From positions 434,001-498,000 of the forward strand of contig JAHBYW010000002.1 in assembly GCA_019635755.1 (NCBI GenBank): a stretch of DNA of 64,000 bases, written 5' to 3'. Shown one piece after another: positions 27,760-35,850 of this stretch (the stretch's first letter is position 1; the number at the start of each line of letters is the position of its first letter). The position numbers and the translations under genes are program-made. Origin of the DNA: Rhizobiaceae bacterium (GTDB lineage: Bacteria > Pseudomonadota > Alphaproteobacteria > Rhizobiales > Rhizobiaceae). The notes below the pieces were generated by a model. The model was given only the letters and a program-made list of their open reading frames with translations, searched no databases and had not been told where the DNA came from.

Positions 27760-27788
27760 TTGACAATTCTCTATTTTTCATTTTTACT
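27760..27788 (+). promoter_or_regulatory. Sigma-70-like promoter
   Basis: A perfect -35 TTGACA at 27760-27765, a 17-base spacer and TTTACT at 27783-27788 as the -10. It is followed by GGAGG and then the 409-residue gene. The spacer and surroundings are AT-rich, unlike the neighbouring genes. Confidence 0.45.
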
Positions 27789-27832
27789 GGAGGGGTACGC
27801 GTAAGTTTGCACGAATAGCCGGGTATCCCTCC

Positions 27833-29062
27833 TTGCTCGTCGCGAATGTCATCAGAGTGTTTCGCCTGCTTCCGGCAGCGTCAATTCTACTCATTTCGCC
27901 TGTTGCTCTAGCCCAGGACCCTCCCGCCAAGTTCTCTCTTAAAGGCGGCTTGAAGCTCAACTCGACCGCAAGACAGGCGATCTCGAATAACAAAGTTGGG
28001 CAACTCAATATTGACCTCTTCGTCGATTCCGTCGAGCTTGCTCCTGGGGATGTATTCACCGTCGACATAGATGATGAGTATAAGGTCCAGGTCAGCATGG
28101 GCCTGGCTTCCAAAACGCTGGTCTTCAGGGTCCATGCCGGACATGGGATCATCAGTGCCGAGGATTACGTCGTCAACAATCAGATGATCTGGGACAGTAT
28201 TCGACAGGGCGGAGGCGCAGTAACAAAATCCGATGTATTAGTTCAAACTGTCGATGACCGATATTCGATCGAATCCCGCATGGCTGACGAACATCTCGCG
28301 GCTGGGCGCTACGGCGATTTCTATAGATTATCGAGAAAGACGGCTACGTATATCGCCCCTGATCGGACCGATCTGTTTTACGGTCTGGTTCAGCAGTACA
28401 GCAGAGGCCTGGCCGAGGCCCTACGGATAAACTACCCGACCTTCCGAGACGAGATCACGCGGATCGAGCGGTTCGAAAGCGCCGGTGCGTTCACGCGTCT
28501 CACCAACGCTCAGCGGGCTGAAATATATACTCAATACGGCCGTGCGCTCCTGGTATCTCATTTCACCCCGCAGGCGACGTTCGGCGAGATGAAGCTCTGG
28601 CAAATTGTCGACCACTGCTTCGAAAGGGCGATCGCCAACGGGTACGGCAATGCGACCGACGTCTACAGTGAGCGAATTGCATCCCTGATCCGGGCCGGCG
28701 AGGACGACGTCCTCGCGGCCTCGGCGATCAAGGCGTTTCTGGAAGGGATCGAACCCAAAGGAACGTCCGCCACGTCAAAGGAGCGGAGAGCTGTTGTTGC
28801 CGCGCTCCTATCGTTGGTAACCGTAATCAATAGGCAGGGCGACCGGCGGATCGATCTGTTCGAGACGGATAAGTACGCGAAGTATGCGCGGTCCGATTTC
28901 GAGATTTTCGACCTGTGGACGACGTTCAACAAGAACGCACGGCCTTGGGAATTCCTCTTCCCCGTCAACAGTGAGAAAGACGAGGGCAAGGATCTTCGCA
29001 GATACTATGACTTGTCACAGAAGATATTGTCGGACGTAGTGGCTGGGGGCTCACATGGATAA
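27833..29062 (+). CDS. Exported hypothetical protein, atypical composition (409 aa)
   Basis: No family is recognised. The N-terminus contains a signal peptide-like segment (VFRLLPAASILLISPVALAQ), with likely cleavage after ALA. The mature part begins DPPAKFSLKGGLKLNSTARQ and then appears mostly helical, with YGDFYRLSRKTATYIAPDRTDLFYGL and a C-terminal KDLRRYYDLSQKILSDVV. Codon use is clearly less GC-rich than in the flanking genes (many ATA, AAT, TTA and AGA codons), which points to recent acquisition. The start is uncertain: TTG at 27833 or GTG at 27857, and the GGAGG at 27789 fits neither well. It overlaps the next gene by eight bases. Confidence 0.72.
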   Translation: MLVANVIRVFRLLPAASILLISPVALAQDPPAKFSLKGGLKLNSTARQAISNNKVGQLNIDLFVDSVELAPGDVFTVDIDDEYKVQVSMGLASKTLVFRVHAGHGIISAEDYVVNNQMIWDSIRQGGGAVTKSDVLVQTVDDRYSIESRMADEHLAAGRYGDFYRLSRKTATYIAPDRTDLFYGLVQQYSRGLAEALRINYPTFRDEITRIERFESAGAFTRLTNAQRAEIYTQYGRALLVSHFTPQATFGEMKLWQIVDHCFERAIANGYGNATDVYSERIASLIRAGEDDVLAASAIKAFLEGIEPKGTSATSKERRAVVAALLSLVTVINRQGDRRIDLFETDKYAKYARSDFEIFDLWTTFNKNARPWEFLFPVNSEKDEGKDLRRYYDLSQKILSDVVAGGSHG

Positions 29063-29315
29063 TGCGCAGACGGCAAATTCGATATCGTTTCTCATTCGCG
29101 TTGGCGTTCTCGTCTCCGCCATCATCGCGATAACGGTCATCGCGGTGCCGATCATCGGACCCATGGTGGTGGATACCTACGCCATCCCCACCGAGGTGAA
29201 GGAGTGGGGCGGCGTTATCATCGGGTTCTATTTCGGATCATTCGTGACGCTTATCGGCAACCTGCTCCGAACCGGTGGCCAGGCTCCGGCCGGCGATGGG
29301 GGCAACGGCCAGTAG
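29055..29315 (+). CDS. Small two-helix membrane protein (86 aa)
   Basis: Starts MDNAQTANSISFLIRVG and has two hydrophobic segments (about 11-35 and 51-70; the second contains GGVIIGFYFGSFVTLIGNLL). The size and layout resemble holin-like or small anchor proteins, but no family can be named. It overlaps the preceding 409-residue gene, so the two form a pair: a periplasmic protein with a small membrane partner. Confidence 0.65.
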   Translation: MDNAQTANSISFLIRVGVLVSAIIAITVIAVPIIGPMVVDTYAIPTEVKEWGGVIIGFYFGSFVTLIGNLLRTGGQAPAGDGGNGQ

Positions 29316-29370
29316 CGCCTAGACGCAGTACCGCCGGCGCCCTCGAGAGAGCGCCGGCGATACGCAACCG

Positions 29371-29559
29371 TCATCCCTGCGGGCCGCCCCAGCCATACAG
29401 TGAAACGGTACCGCTCACGGTGGAGCGCCTGCCGCTGCCCCAGCCGATATCCTTCTGGATCTCGAGCGGGAGCGAATCGAGCAGGAGTTGCGTGTTGTGC
29501 TCCACGCGCGCCTTGCGCCGCGCAGCAGCGAAGCGCGCCAGTCCGTCGAACATGCCCAT
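29371..29559 (-). CDS. DUF1127 domain protein (62 aa)
   Basis: Starts MGMFDGLARFAAARRKARVEHNTQLLLDSLPLEIQKDIGW; the DUF1127 core is LDSLPLEIQKDIGWG. GAGGAG lies upstream at a normal distance. It is a paralogue of the gene at 26536, and the two flank the LysR gene and the low-GC pair. Confidence 0.85.
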   Translation of the reverse strand: MGMFDGLARFAAARRKARVEHNTQLLLDSLPLEIQKDIGWGSGRRSTVSGTVSLYGWGGPQG

Positions 29560-29727
29560 GTCTCGTCTCCTCGACTATCCCGGCACAGGTTCGTCCTGCT
29601 GCCGGCGAGGGCTCATCTAAGGGCCTTGGGTAACGGCGTCATTGCGCGCGCATGTCCGTCCCGCGACGGCGTGTTACCGGCCAGAAACATTTGTACACAA
29701 ACGATCTCGGAGCCGGCGCAGCTTTAG

Positions 29728-30402
29728 TCAGGAAAGCGCCATTCCGCCCTGAACGACGACGACCTTGGTGCCGTTGCGCACGCGCAGGTGCAGGTCGATG
29801 ACGTCGTGGTTCAGCATGCGGATGCAGCCGCTGGAGACCGACTGGCCGATCGACCAGTCCTCGTTGGTCCCGTGGATGCGATAGAGCGTGTCCTCGCCGC
29901 CGCGGAACAGATAGAGCGCCCGCGCGCCAAGCGGGTTCTTGGGTCCGGGCTCCATGCCGTCCGCGAGTGGGCCGTAGCGTTCCGGCTCGCGCGCGATCAT
30001 CGCCTGGGTCGGTGTCCAGCGGGGCCATTCTCGCTTGTACTGGACGACGGCGTCGCCCTCGAACGCCAGACCCTCCTTGCCGACGCCGACGCCGTAGCGC
30101 AGCGCACGCCCTTCCCCCCGCAGCAGATAGAGGAACCGTGCCTGTGTATCGACGATCAGCGTTCCAGGGATCTCGCGCGAGGCGAAGGTCACTTCCTGCC
30201 GATAGTAGCGCGGGTCGATCTTGCTGAGGTCGGGCGCCGGCACCGGGAAAGGCTCGTCGGTGATCGGCGCATAGAGCGTCGCGTACAGCGCGGGAATAGT
30301 CTGCGCCGGGGCGATGCTCGCGGTCTCGGACGAGGTGGTGCAGCCAGCGACCGCCAGCGGCGCGGCGACGAGGAAGGACCGGCGGGTCATGGAAACAGGC
30401 AT
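29728..30402 (-). CDS. L,D-transpeptidase (YkuD domain) lipoprotein
   Basis: A protein of about 224 residues. The N-terminus MTRRSFLVAAPLAVAGC combines a twin-arginine-like motif with a lipobox (VAGC). The YkuD domain runs from about 85 to the end and ends with the active site HGTNEDWSIGQSVSSGCIRM, where the cysteine forms the acyl enzyme and the histidine is catalytic. Such enzymes make 3-3 peptidoglycan cross-links or attach proteins to the wall in the periplasm. Starts at 30408 (TTG) and 30390 (ATG) are alternatives. It follows the corrinoid activator gene in the same direction after 134 bases and is probably a separate unit. Confidence 0.92.
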   Translation of the reverse strand: MPVSMTRRSFLVAAPLAVAGCTTSSETASIAPAQTIPALYATLYAPITDEPFPVPAPDLSKIDPRYYRQEVTFASREIPGTLIVDTQARFLYLLRGEGRALRYGVGVGKEGLAFEGDAVVQYKREWPRWTPTQAMIAREPERYGPLADGMEPGPKNPLGARALYLFRGGEDTLYRIHGTNEDWSIGQSVSSGCIRMLNHDVIDLHLRVRNGTKVVVVQGGMALS

Positions 30403-30536
30403 TCGCAACTTCGCTTTCGAGGATCGTCTTCAGCGTCGTTGCAGAAAAGGGTGAATGCATCCATTCGGTTGCGTTCACGCTTTCGTCGTGCCGGTCACGG
30501 CTTGGTGAAGTGCCGTAGCGTTGCGGCGAGCCGCCG

Positions 30537-32621
30537 CTATTCGCGGCCGCGTCTGCCCTCACGACCGCGGCGCCGGCCACCCTCGGCTGCTTCGAGAACT
30601 TTGCGTTCCGGCAGCTTCACGACCTTGGCCAGTTTGGGGAAGGGGTCCACCTTGTTCGGCAGCGCCATCGCGTCGACGAAGAGCTGCTGGAAATGCGGCT
30701 CCAGCGCGGTCTCGATCTTCTCGATCCGCTTCACCGTCTGCTCGATCTCGCGCCGGTGGTCGCGGTTGAGCAGTGCCATCAGCGCGCCGGTGCCGGCGGC
30801 GTTGCCAACCGCCTTGACCTCGGCCAGGTCGCAGTCGGGGATGAGCCCCAGCACCATTGCGTATTTCGGGTCGATGAAGGAGCCGAACGCCCCGGCGAAG
30901 CGAATCGTGTCGACCTTCTCGACACCCTGCTTCTCCATCAGCAGCTTGACGCCCGCATAAAGCGCGGCCTTGGCGAGCTGGATGGCGCGCACGTCGTTCT
31001 GGGTGACCGTGATGCGCGGTTCGCCCTCGCGTCCTTCGCGCAGGAGATAGGAGAAGGTCCGGCCGTTCGGAATGATGCGGGCGCTTCTGGCCGCCAGCGA
31101 TCCGTCGATGACGCCGTCCTCGGAGATGATCCCGGACAGGTACATCTCGGCCACGACCTCGATGATCGCGGAGCCGCAGATGCCGGTCACGCCGGTCTTC
31201 CAGGATTCGTCCTCGAACCCGTCCTCGTCGGACCATTTGTCGACGCCGATGACACGGTATTTCGGTTCCAGCGTCGCCGGATCGATCCGCACCCGCTCGA
31301 TCGCGCCCGGCGCCGCGCGCTGACCCGACGAGATCTCCGCGCCCTCGAAGGCGGGGCCCGTCGGCGAGGAGGCAGCGACCACGCGGGTGCTGTTGCCCAG
31401 CACGATCTCCGCATTGGTGCCGACGTCGACCAGCAGCATCATGCGGTCCTGCCGGTATGGGCCTTCCGAAAGCGTTGCGCCTGCGGCGTCTGCGCCGACA
31501 TGCCCGGCGATGCAGGGCAGCATGTAGAGCCGCGCACCCCGGTTCACCTTGATGTCGATGTCGTGTGCCCAGACCTGCAGCGCGCCGGAGACGGCGAGCG
31601 CGAATGGCGCCTGCCCGAGTTCGGTCGGGTCGATGCCGAGGAAGAGGTGGTGCATGATCGGATTGCCGACGAAGACGCAGTCGAAGATGTCCTCGCGGCT
31701 CACGCCGCCCTCGTCGCAGACCTTGCCGATCAGCGTGTTGATCGCCTCGCGCACGGCCGTGGTCATCGCCTCGCGCCCGTCCGGATTCATCATCACGTAG
31801 GAGACCCGGCTCATCAGATCCTCGCCGAAGCGGATCTGCGGGTTCGGCGTGCCGGACGAGGCGACGATGCGGCCTGACAGAAGCGAAACGAGGTGCATGG
31901 CGATCGTCGTCGAGCCGATGTCACAGGCAATGCCGTAGGCCTCGTTCTTGAGGCCGGGGTACAGCGCGATGATGAAGGGCCGCGCCGATTCCATATCGCG
32001 ATGGATGGCGGCGGTGACGCCCCATTTGCCGTCTTCCAGCGGCGGCTGGTCGGGCAACTGAGTGCGGAGGATCTTCTGGATCTGCGGGATGAGATGCGGG
32101 GCGACGGCGAGGTCTTTCCACCCCCATTCCGTGTCCAGCACCACCTTCAGCCGGTCGAGGTCGCCGAGTGGCTTGTGCATGTCGGGCTGGTCGACTTCGA
32201 CATAGCACATCTGGACCGGCGAGTTGCGCTCGATGACGCGGTCGGTGGCGGCCTTGCGCACCACCTGGGCATTGATCACCGTATCCTGCGGCACGTCGAT
32301 GACGAGGTCGCCCAGGACAAGCGCGGAGCAGGAGAGGCGCCGCTGCTGAGGCAGGCCGCGCACGCGGTCGTAGCGCTCCTCCTTCGGGCCGCGTGCCGAG
32401 ATGTGGTCGTTGGAGGAGACGATGCCATGCTTGGCGAAACTGCCCTGCTGCACCTCGATCTGACAGCGCCCGCAGGTCGCCCGTCCGCCGCACACGCTCT
32501 CGACGTAGACGCCGAGCTGGCGCGCGGCGTCGAGCACGGGCGTGCCAACCGGAAAACGACCGCGCTTGCCGGACGGCATGAACAGGACGAGGGGGTCGGT
32601 GGGGTTCAGGGGTGCGTTCAA
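30537..32621 (-). CDS. Corrinoid protein reductive activator (2Fe-2S ferredoxin plus ASKHA domain, RamA/RACo-like)
   Basis: A protein of about 694 residues with an N-terminal 2Fe-2S ferredoxin domain, where cysteines 44, 50, 53 and 98 match the CxxxxxCxxC...C pattern. The middle DUF4445/RACo region is followed by an ASKHA ATPase domain (ACDIGSTTIAMHLVS, LLVDVGTNAEIVLG, GICGSAIIEVVAEM, RFAGAFGSFIDPKYA). It uses ATP and an electron donor to bring oxidised Co(II) corrinoid protein back to Co(I), which aerobic operation should need often. An open frame extends 35 codons upstream into the methyltransferase gene. The TTG at 32621 is preferred from domain layout, leaving a 40-base gap. The tail is arginine-rich. 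Confidence 0.88.
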   Translation of the reverse strand: MNAPLNPTDPLVLFMPSGKRGRFPVGTPVLDAARQLGVYVESVCGGRATCGRCQIEVQQGSFAKHGIVSSNDHISARGPKEERYDRVRGLPQQRRLSCSALVLGDLVIDVPQDTVINAQVVRKAATDRVIERNSPVQMCYVEVDQPDMHKPLGDLDRLKVVLDTEWGWKDLAVAPHLIPQIQKILRTQLPDQPPLEDGKWGVTAAIHRDMESARPFIIALYPGLKNEAYGIACDIGSTTIAMHLVSLLSGRIVASSGTPNPQIRFGEDLMSRVSYVMMNPDGREAMTTAVREAINTLIGKVCDEGGVSREDIFDCVFVGNPIMHHLFLGIDPTELGQAPFALAVSGALQVWAHDIDIKVNRGARLYMLPCIAGHVGADAAGATLSEGPYRQDRMMLLVDVGTNAEIVLGNSTRVVAASSPTGPAFEGAEISSGQRAAPGAIERVRIDPATLEPKYRVIGVDKWSDEDGFEDESWKTGVTGICGSAIIEVVAEMYLSGIISEDGVIDGSLAARSARIIPNGRTFSYLLREGREGEPRITVTQNDVRAIQLAKAALYAGVKLLMEKQGVEKVDTIRFAGAFGSFIDPKYAMVLGLIPDCDLAEVKAVGNAAGTGALMALLNRDHRREIEQTVKRIEKIETALEPHFQQLFVDAMALPNKVDPFPKLAKVVKLPERKVLEAAEGGRRRGREGRRGRE

Positions 32622-32661
32622 TGCAGTGTCTCGGCTGATGAGAGTCGCAAACTCTCCGCGA

Positions 32662-33639
32662 TTATCCCCGCGCCATCCGCGCCTCGCGGCCACCGCGCCG
32701 GCGTCCGCCACCGGCGCCATCGCCACCGGCCGCGCCAGGCGCGACGACCGGCACCGGCGGCGGTGCGGCGTGCTCGCCCGGCTTGAAGTCCTTGTAGGTC
32801 TTGATCCAGGTCATGCAGTCCTTGTCGGTGCCGGCCAGAACGTTGGCGCCGCGCACGGCCTCCATCTCCTGCGGGCGGCATGGGTTCATGATGGCGCTCG
32901 TCATGCCCGCGCCGATCACCATCGGGATGAACGCGGCGTTGATGCCGTGGCGGTGCGGCAGGCCGAACGAGATGTTCGAGAGGCCGCAGGTGGTGTTGAC
33001 CTTGAGTTCCTCGCGCAGGCGCCTCAGCAGCGCGAACACCTGGCGCCCGGCATCGCCCAGCGCGCCGATCGGCATGACCAGCGGATCGACCACCACGTCA
33101 TGCGCCTTGATGCCGTGGTCCATGGCCCGCTCGACGATCTTCTTGGCGACGGCGAAGCGCACGTCAGGGTCCATGGAGATGCCGGTCTCGTCATTTGAGA
33201 TGGCGACGACGGGCACGTCGTACTTCTTCACCAGCGGCAAGATCGCTTCGAGCTTCTCCTCCTCGCCGGTGACGGAGTTCACCAGCGGGCGGCCCTTTGC
33301 GACCCTGAGGCCGGCCTCGATCGCTGCGGTGACCGAGGAGTCGATCGAGAGCGGCAGGTCGACCAGGCCCTGCACGATCTCCAGCGCCTGAACCAGAAGG
33401 CCCGGCTCGGTCTCATTCGGATTGACCGAGGTCACGCCTGCGTTCACGTCCAGCATCGTTGCGCCGGCGCCGGCCTGTTCCAGCGCGTCCTTGATGACGG
33501 TCTCGAAATTGCCGACGATCATCTCCGCCGCCAGCTTCTTGCGGCCGGTCGGGTTGATGCGCTCGCCGATGACGCAGAAGGGCTGATCGAAGCCGATCAC
33601 TATTTCACGAGTCGCCGAGGCAACGATCGTCCGGGTCAT
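32662..33639 (-). CDS. Methyl-corrinoid:THF methyltransferase (MT-A, pterin-binding family)
   Basis: A 325-residue TIM-barrel protein of the dihydropteroate synthase-like family. The pterin site is seen as IGERINPTGRK (about 24-34), ATMLDVNAG and LPLSIDSS (an Asp-Ser pair), with PLVNSVTGEEEKLE and the later GLSNISFGLP, all typical of MtgA/MtvA/AcsE-type methyltransferases. It should move the methyl group from methyl-Co(III) corrinoid protein to THF. A proline-glycine tail follows from about 285. Its start has GGAGAG upstream, and a strong palindrome sits 15-36 bases before the start codon. It heads the unit that also contains the corrinoid activator. Confidence 0.88.
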   Translation of the reverse strand: MTRTIVASATREIVIGFDQPFCVIGERINPTGRKKLAAEMIVGNFETVIKDALEQAGAGATMLDVNAGVTSVNPNETEPGLLVQALEIVQGLVDLPLSIDSSVTAAIEAGLRVAKGRPLVNSVTGEEEKLEAILPLVKKYDVPVVAISNDETGISMDPDVRFAVAKKIVERAMDHGIKAHDVVVDPLVMPIGALGDAGRQVFALLRRLREELKVNTTCGLSNISFGLPHRHGINAAFIPMVIGAGMTSAIMNPCRPQEMEAVRGANVLAGTDKDCMTWIKTYKDFKPGEHAAPPPVPVVAPGAAGGDGAGGGRRRGGREARMARG

Positions 33640-33653
33640 GAAGCTCTCCGTAG

Positions 33654-33675
33654 GATATAAAGACTTCTTTATATC
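33654..33675. promoter_or_regulatory. Palindromic operator, methionine-cycle type
   Basis: Perfect ten-base arms GATATAAAGA and TCTTTATATC around CT, in the 63-base gap between metF and the methyl-THF methyltransferase gene. An almost identical site precedes the betaine-homocysteine methyltransferase gene at 52186. From memory, the SahR (ArsR-family) operators of alphaproteobacterial methionine-cycle genes have this kind of ATATAAAG half-site. The regulator is not in this window. Confidence 0.7.
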
Positions 33676-33702
33676 GTTATGTTGGTTGTCGCAAGCGACG
33701 GG

Positions 33703-34788
33703 TCAATGCACCGCCTTGACCATCTCCGACTGCACCTCGGTGACGCCGCCGCGCTGGATGTTCTCGGCCGGATCGTTCCAGCGGGCCTGCCGCACCCAAG
33801 GCCGCCGGCCTTTCAGCACGCCCGATTCGTCGACGATCTCGGCCACGTATTCTTCCTGCCTGTAAGCCATCACATGGACGCCGGAGACCCCTTTGATCTC
33901 CTTCACCTCGTTGATGACGTCGATGCAGATCTGCTTGCCTTCCTTCTTCTGGTCCTGGGCGCCTTCTAGCCGCTTGATGACCGCGTCGGGGATGTGGATG
34001 CCGGGTACGTTGGAGCGGATCCACTTGGCCGTCTTCGCCGAGGCGAGCGGGCCGACCCCGACCAGGATGAACACTTTTTCCGTGAAGCCGAGGTCGCGCG
34101 CCTTGTCCATGAAGGTGCGGAACATCGGCACGTCGAAGCAGTACTGGCTCTGCACGAACTGCGCGCCGGCCGCGATCTTCTTGCCGAGGTGGATCGGGCG
34201 GAAATCGTAGGGCGGGGCAAAGGGATTGATCGCTGCGCCCAGGAACACCTGCGGTGGGGTGGTCAGCTTGCGGCCGGACAGGAACTTGCCGTTGTCACGC
34301 ATGATCCGGACGGTTTCCAACAGCGACATGGAGTCGAGGTCGAAGACCGGCTTGGCGCCCGGCTGGTCGCCCGCCTGCACGCCGTCGCCGGTGAGGCAGA
34401 GGATGTTCGCCACGCCCATGGCTGCCGCCCCCAGCACGTCGCCCTGGATGGCGATGCGGTTCTTGTCGCGGCAGGCGATCTGCATGATCGGCGCGTAACC
34501 CATGCGGGTGAGCAGCGCGCAGATGCCGACCGACGACATGTGGCAGTTGGCGCCTGACGCATCGACGGCATTGATGCCATCCACCCAGCCGTCGAACACC
34601 TTCGCGCGCTCGTAGACATCCTCGGGGTTGGCGCTGTCGGGCGGGTTGAGCTCGGTTGTCACCGCGAACTCGCCGCGGCGCAGCACACGCTCCAGCCGGC
34701 CGCGCGAACTGTGGCCGGGCAGCGCCTCCAGCGGTAGATGCGCGCCGGCCGGGTTCTCGTCCTGCTGGGAGAAACGCGCGTCCTTCAC
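33703..34788 (-). CDS. metF: Methylenetetrahydrofolate reductase, MetF family
   Basis: A 361-residue protein with the MTHFR TIM-barrel: FAVTTELNPPDSANPEDVYERAKVFDG (catalytic Glu-containing first strand), CRDKNRIAIQGDVLGAAAMGVANILCLTGDGVQAGDQPGAKPVFDLDS (FAD-binding) and the AGAQFVQSQYCFDVPMFRTFM segment. It interconverts methyl- and methylene-THF; beside MetV and the corrinoid genes it probably runs in the oxidising direction. The GTG start at 34788 overlaps the metV stop (GTGA); the longer upstream frame lies inside metV and is rejected. The C-terminal extension ends with EVQSEMVKAVH. Confidence 0.88.
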   Translation of the reverse strand: MKDARFSQQDENPAGAHLPLEALPGHSSRGRLERVLRRGEFAVTTELNPPDSANPEDVYERAKVFDGWVDGINAVDASGANCHMSSVGICALLTRMGYAPIMQIACRDKNRIAIQGDVLGAAAMGVANILCLTGDGVQAGDQPGAKPVFDLDSMSLLETVRIMRDNGKFLSGRKLTTPPQVFLGAAINPFAPPYDFRPIHLGKKIAAGAQFVQSQYCFDVPMFRTFMDKARDLGFTEKVFILVGVGPLASAKTAKWIRSNVPGIHIPDAVIKRLEGAQDQKKEGKQICIDVINEVKEIKGVSGVHVMAYRQEEYVAEIVDESGVLKGRRPWVRQARWNDPAENIQRGGVTEVQSEMVKAVH

Positions 34789-35429
34789 GCCGCGGCTCCC
34801 GACTTTTCCTTCTCGGCCGCGGAGAGTGCCGTGACCCGCAGCCAGGCCGACGTTTCGCGCAGCGACTGGTCGACCGGCTTCTGCACGGCGAGGATCTTGT
34901 CGCCATGGGCCATGTTGCGCGAGCCTTCCCATGCCTTCACCCACACGCAGGGCATGTCGGGCTCGACCTCGCAGTTCCCGTTGGCGCGCACGCCGCCGCA
35001 GGGGCCGTTGCGCAGCTGCTTCGGACAGTTCATCGGGCACGACATGCCCGTCGAGGAGAGGATGCACTGGCCGCACATGCGGCAGTCGAACATGAAACCC
35101 TTCACGCGCTTCTCGACGAATTTCACCGGAGCTTCGACGCGGCCGTAGCCGATGCCCTTCCAGACGGGATGGAGGAGCAGGAACATGTCGGCGAAGCGCG
35201 CATAGAACCACTCGAGGAAGCGCGAATGGCGGACCGACCAGAGCCTCACCGTGAAGGAGCGTTGCACGCGCCGCTGGGGCGACACGTCGCCGGCCTTGTA
35301 GTCGCTCTTCGGCGCGGTCTTCTTGACGATGGTCGCCTGCGTCACGCCGCCCGTGGCGGTGGCCGGAACGGCCTGCTGTGCGCTGCTCGCCGGTCCCTTG
35401 GCAGTCGTCGCCGGTCCAGTCTCAGACAT
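34785..35429 (-). CDS. MetV-like zinc/iron-sulphur partner of MetF (MTHFR_C domain)
   Basis: A 214-residue protein with a disordered N-terminus and then the MTHFR C-terminal family domain. Eight cysteines lie at 116, 119, 122, 131, 135, 144, 153 and 161 (CRMCGQC, MSCPMNC, NGPCGG, GNCEV, MPCVW), fitting metal or Fe-S binding. In acetogens MetV forms a complex with MetF and supplies its redox contact. Here it overlaps the 'virulence factor' gene upstream by eight bases and metF downstream by four, so the three are translationally coupled. Confidence 0.85.
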   Translation of the reverse strand: MSETGPATTAKGPASSAQQAVPATATGGVTQATIVKKTAPKSDYKAGDVSPQRRVQRSFTVRLWSVRHSRFLEWFYARFADMFLLLHPVWKGIGYGRVEAPVKFVEKRVKGFMFDCRMCGQCILSSTGMSCPMNCPKQLRNGPCGGVRANGNCEVEPDMPCVWVKAWEGSRNMAHGDKILAVQKPVDQSLRETSAWLRVTALSAAEKEKSGAAA

Positions 35430-35724
35430 CGTCCTTGCCGCCTGCCTTGGCGAGCGCGACGAGGCGCTCGCGTGGGTATCGTGCTTCCAGATCCGCGATC
35501 GCCGCGTCGGCCTCGGCCTCGAGGTCGTCGCCCACGGGAACCGGGTCGGCCTTGCGCCATTCGGCGAGATAATCGTCCGTCGCCGCCGCCCCCGATTTCA
35601 TGGCCGCCATGTCAATCGCCTCCTCGAAGCGCACCGACAGTTCGCGCTTGGCAGTCTGGCGGCCCTTCTTGACGATGACCTGGCGGGGGATGTCGCGCCA
35701 GTAGACGACGATGAGATCGGCCAT
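35422..35724 (-). CDS. 'Virulence factor' family protein (PF13769-like), 100 aa
   Basis: Starts MADLIVVYWRDIPRQVIVKKGRQTAKRELS, characteristic of the poorly named Virulence_fact family. It is soluble, with an acidic C-terminal half. Proteins of this family recur beside MetV, MetF and corrinoid genes in alphaproteobacteria, so a role in the corrinoid or folate step is more plausible than virulence. The function is unknown. It is the first gene of a coupled trio with metV and metF. Confidence 0.8.
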   Translation of the reverse strand: MADLIVVYWRDIPRQVIVKKGRQTAKRELSVRFEEAIDMAAMKSGAAATDDYLAEWRKADPVPVGDDLEAEADAAIADLEARYPRERLVALAKAGGKDDV

Positions 35725-35850
35725 GAACAAACCATTGGTACGGGTCGAGGGAGCATTGCAGGAGGGCCAAAAGCCCCGCTTCTCATCCGACGACGCGGGG
35801 GCCTTCAAAAGCGACGCGCGGGCATGTCGCAAAGCGACGCGGGCCGTCTG

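Noticed and set aside
33640-33702. SAM riboswitch before the methyl-THF methyltransferase gene
   Set aside because: The 63-base gap is too short for the common SAM aptamers and its structure is explained by a DNA palindrome.
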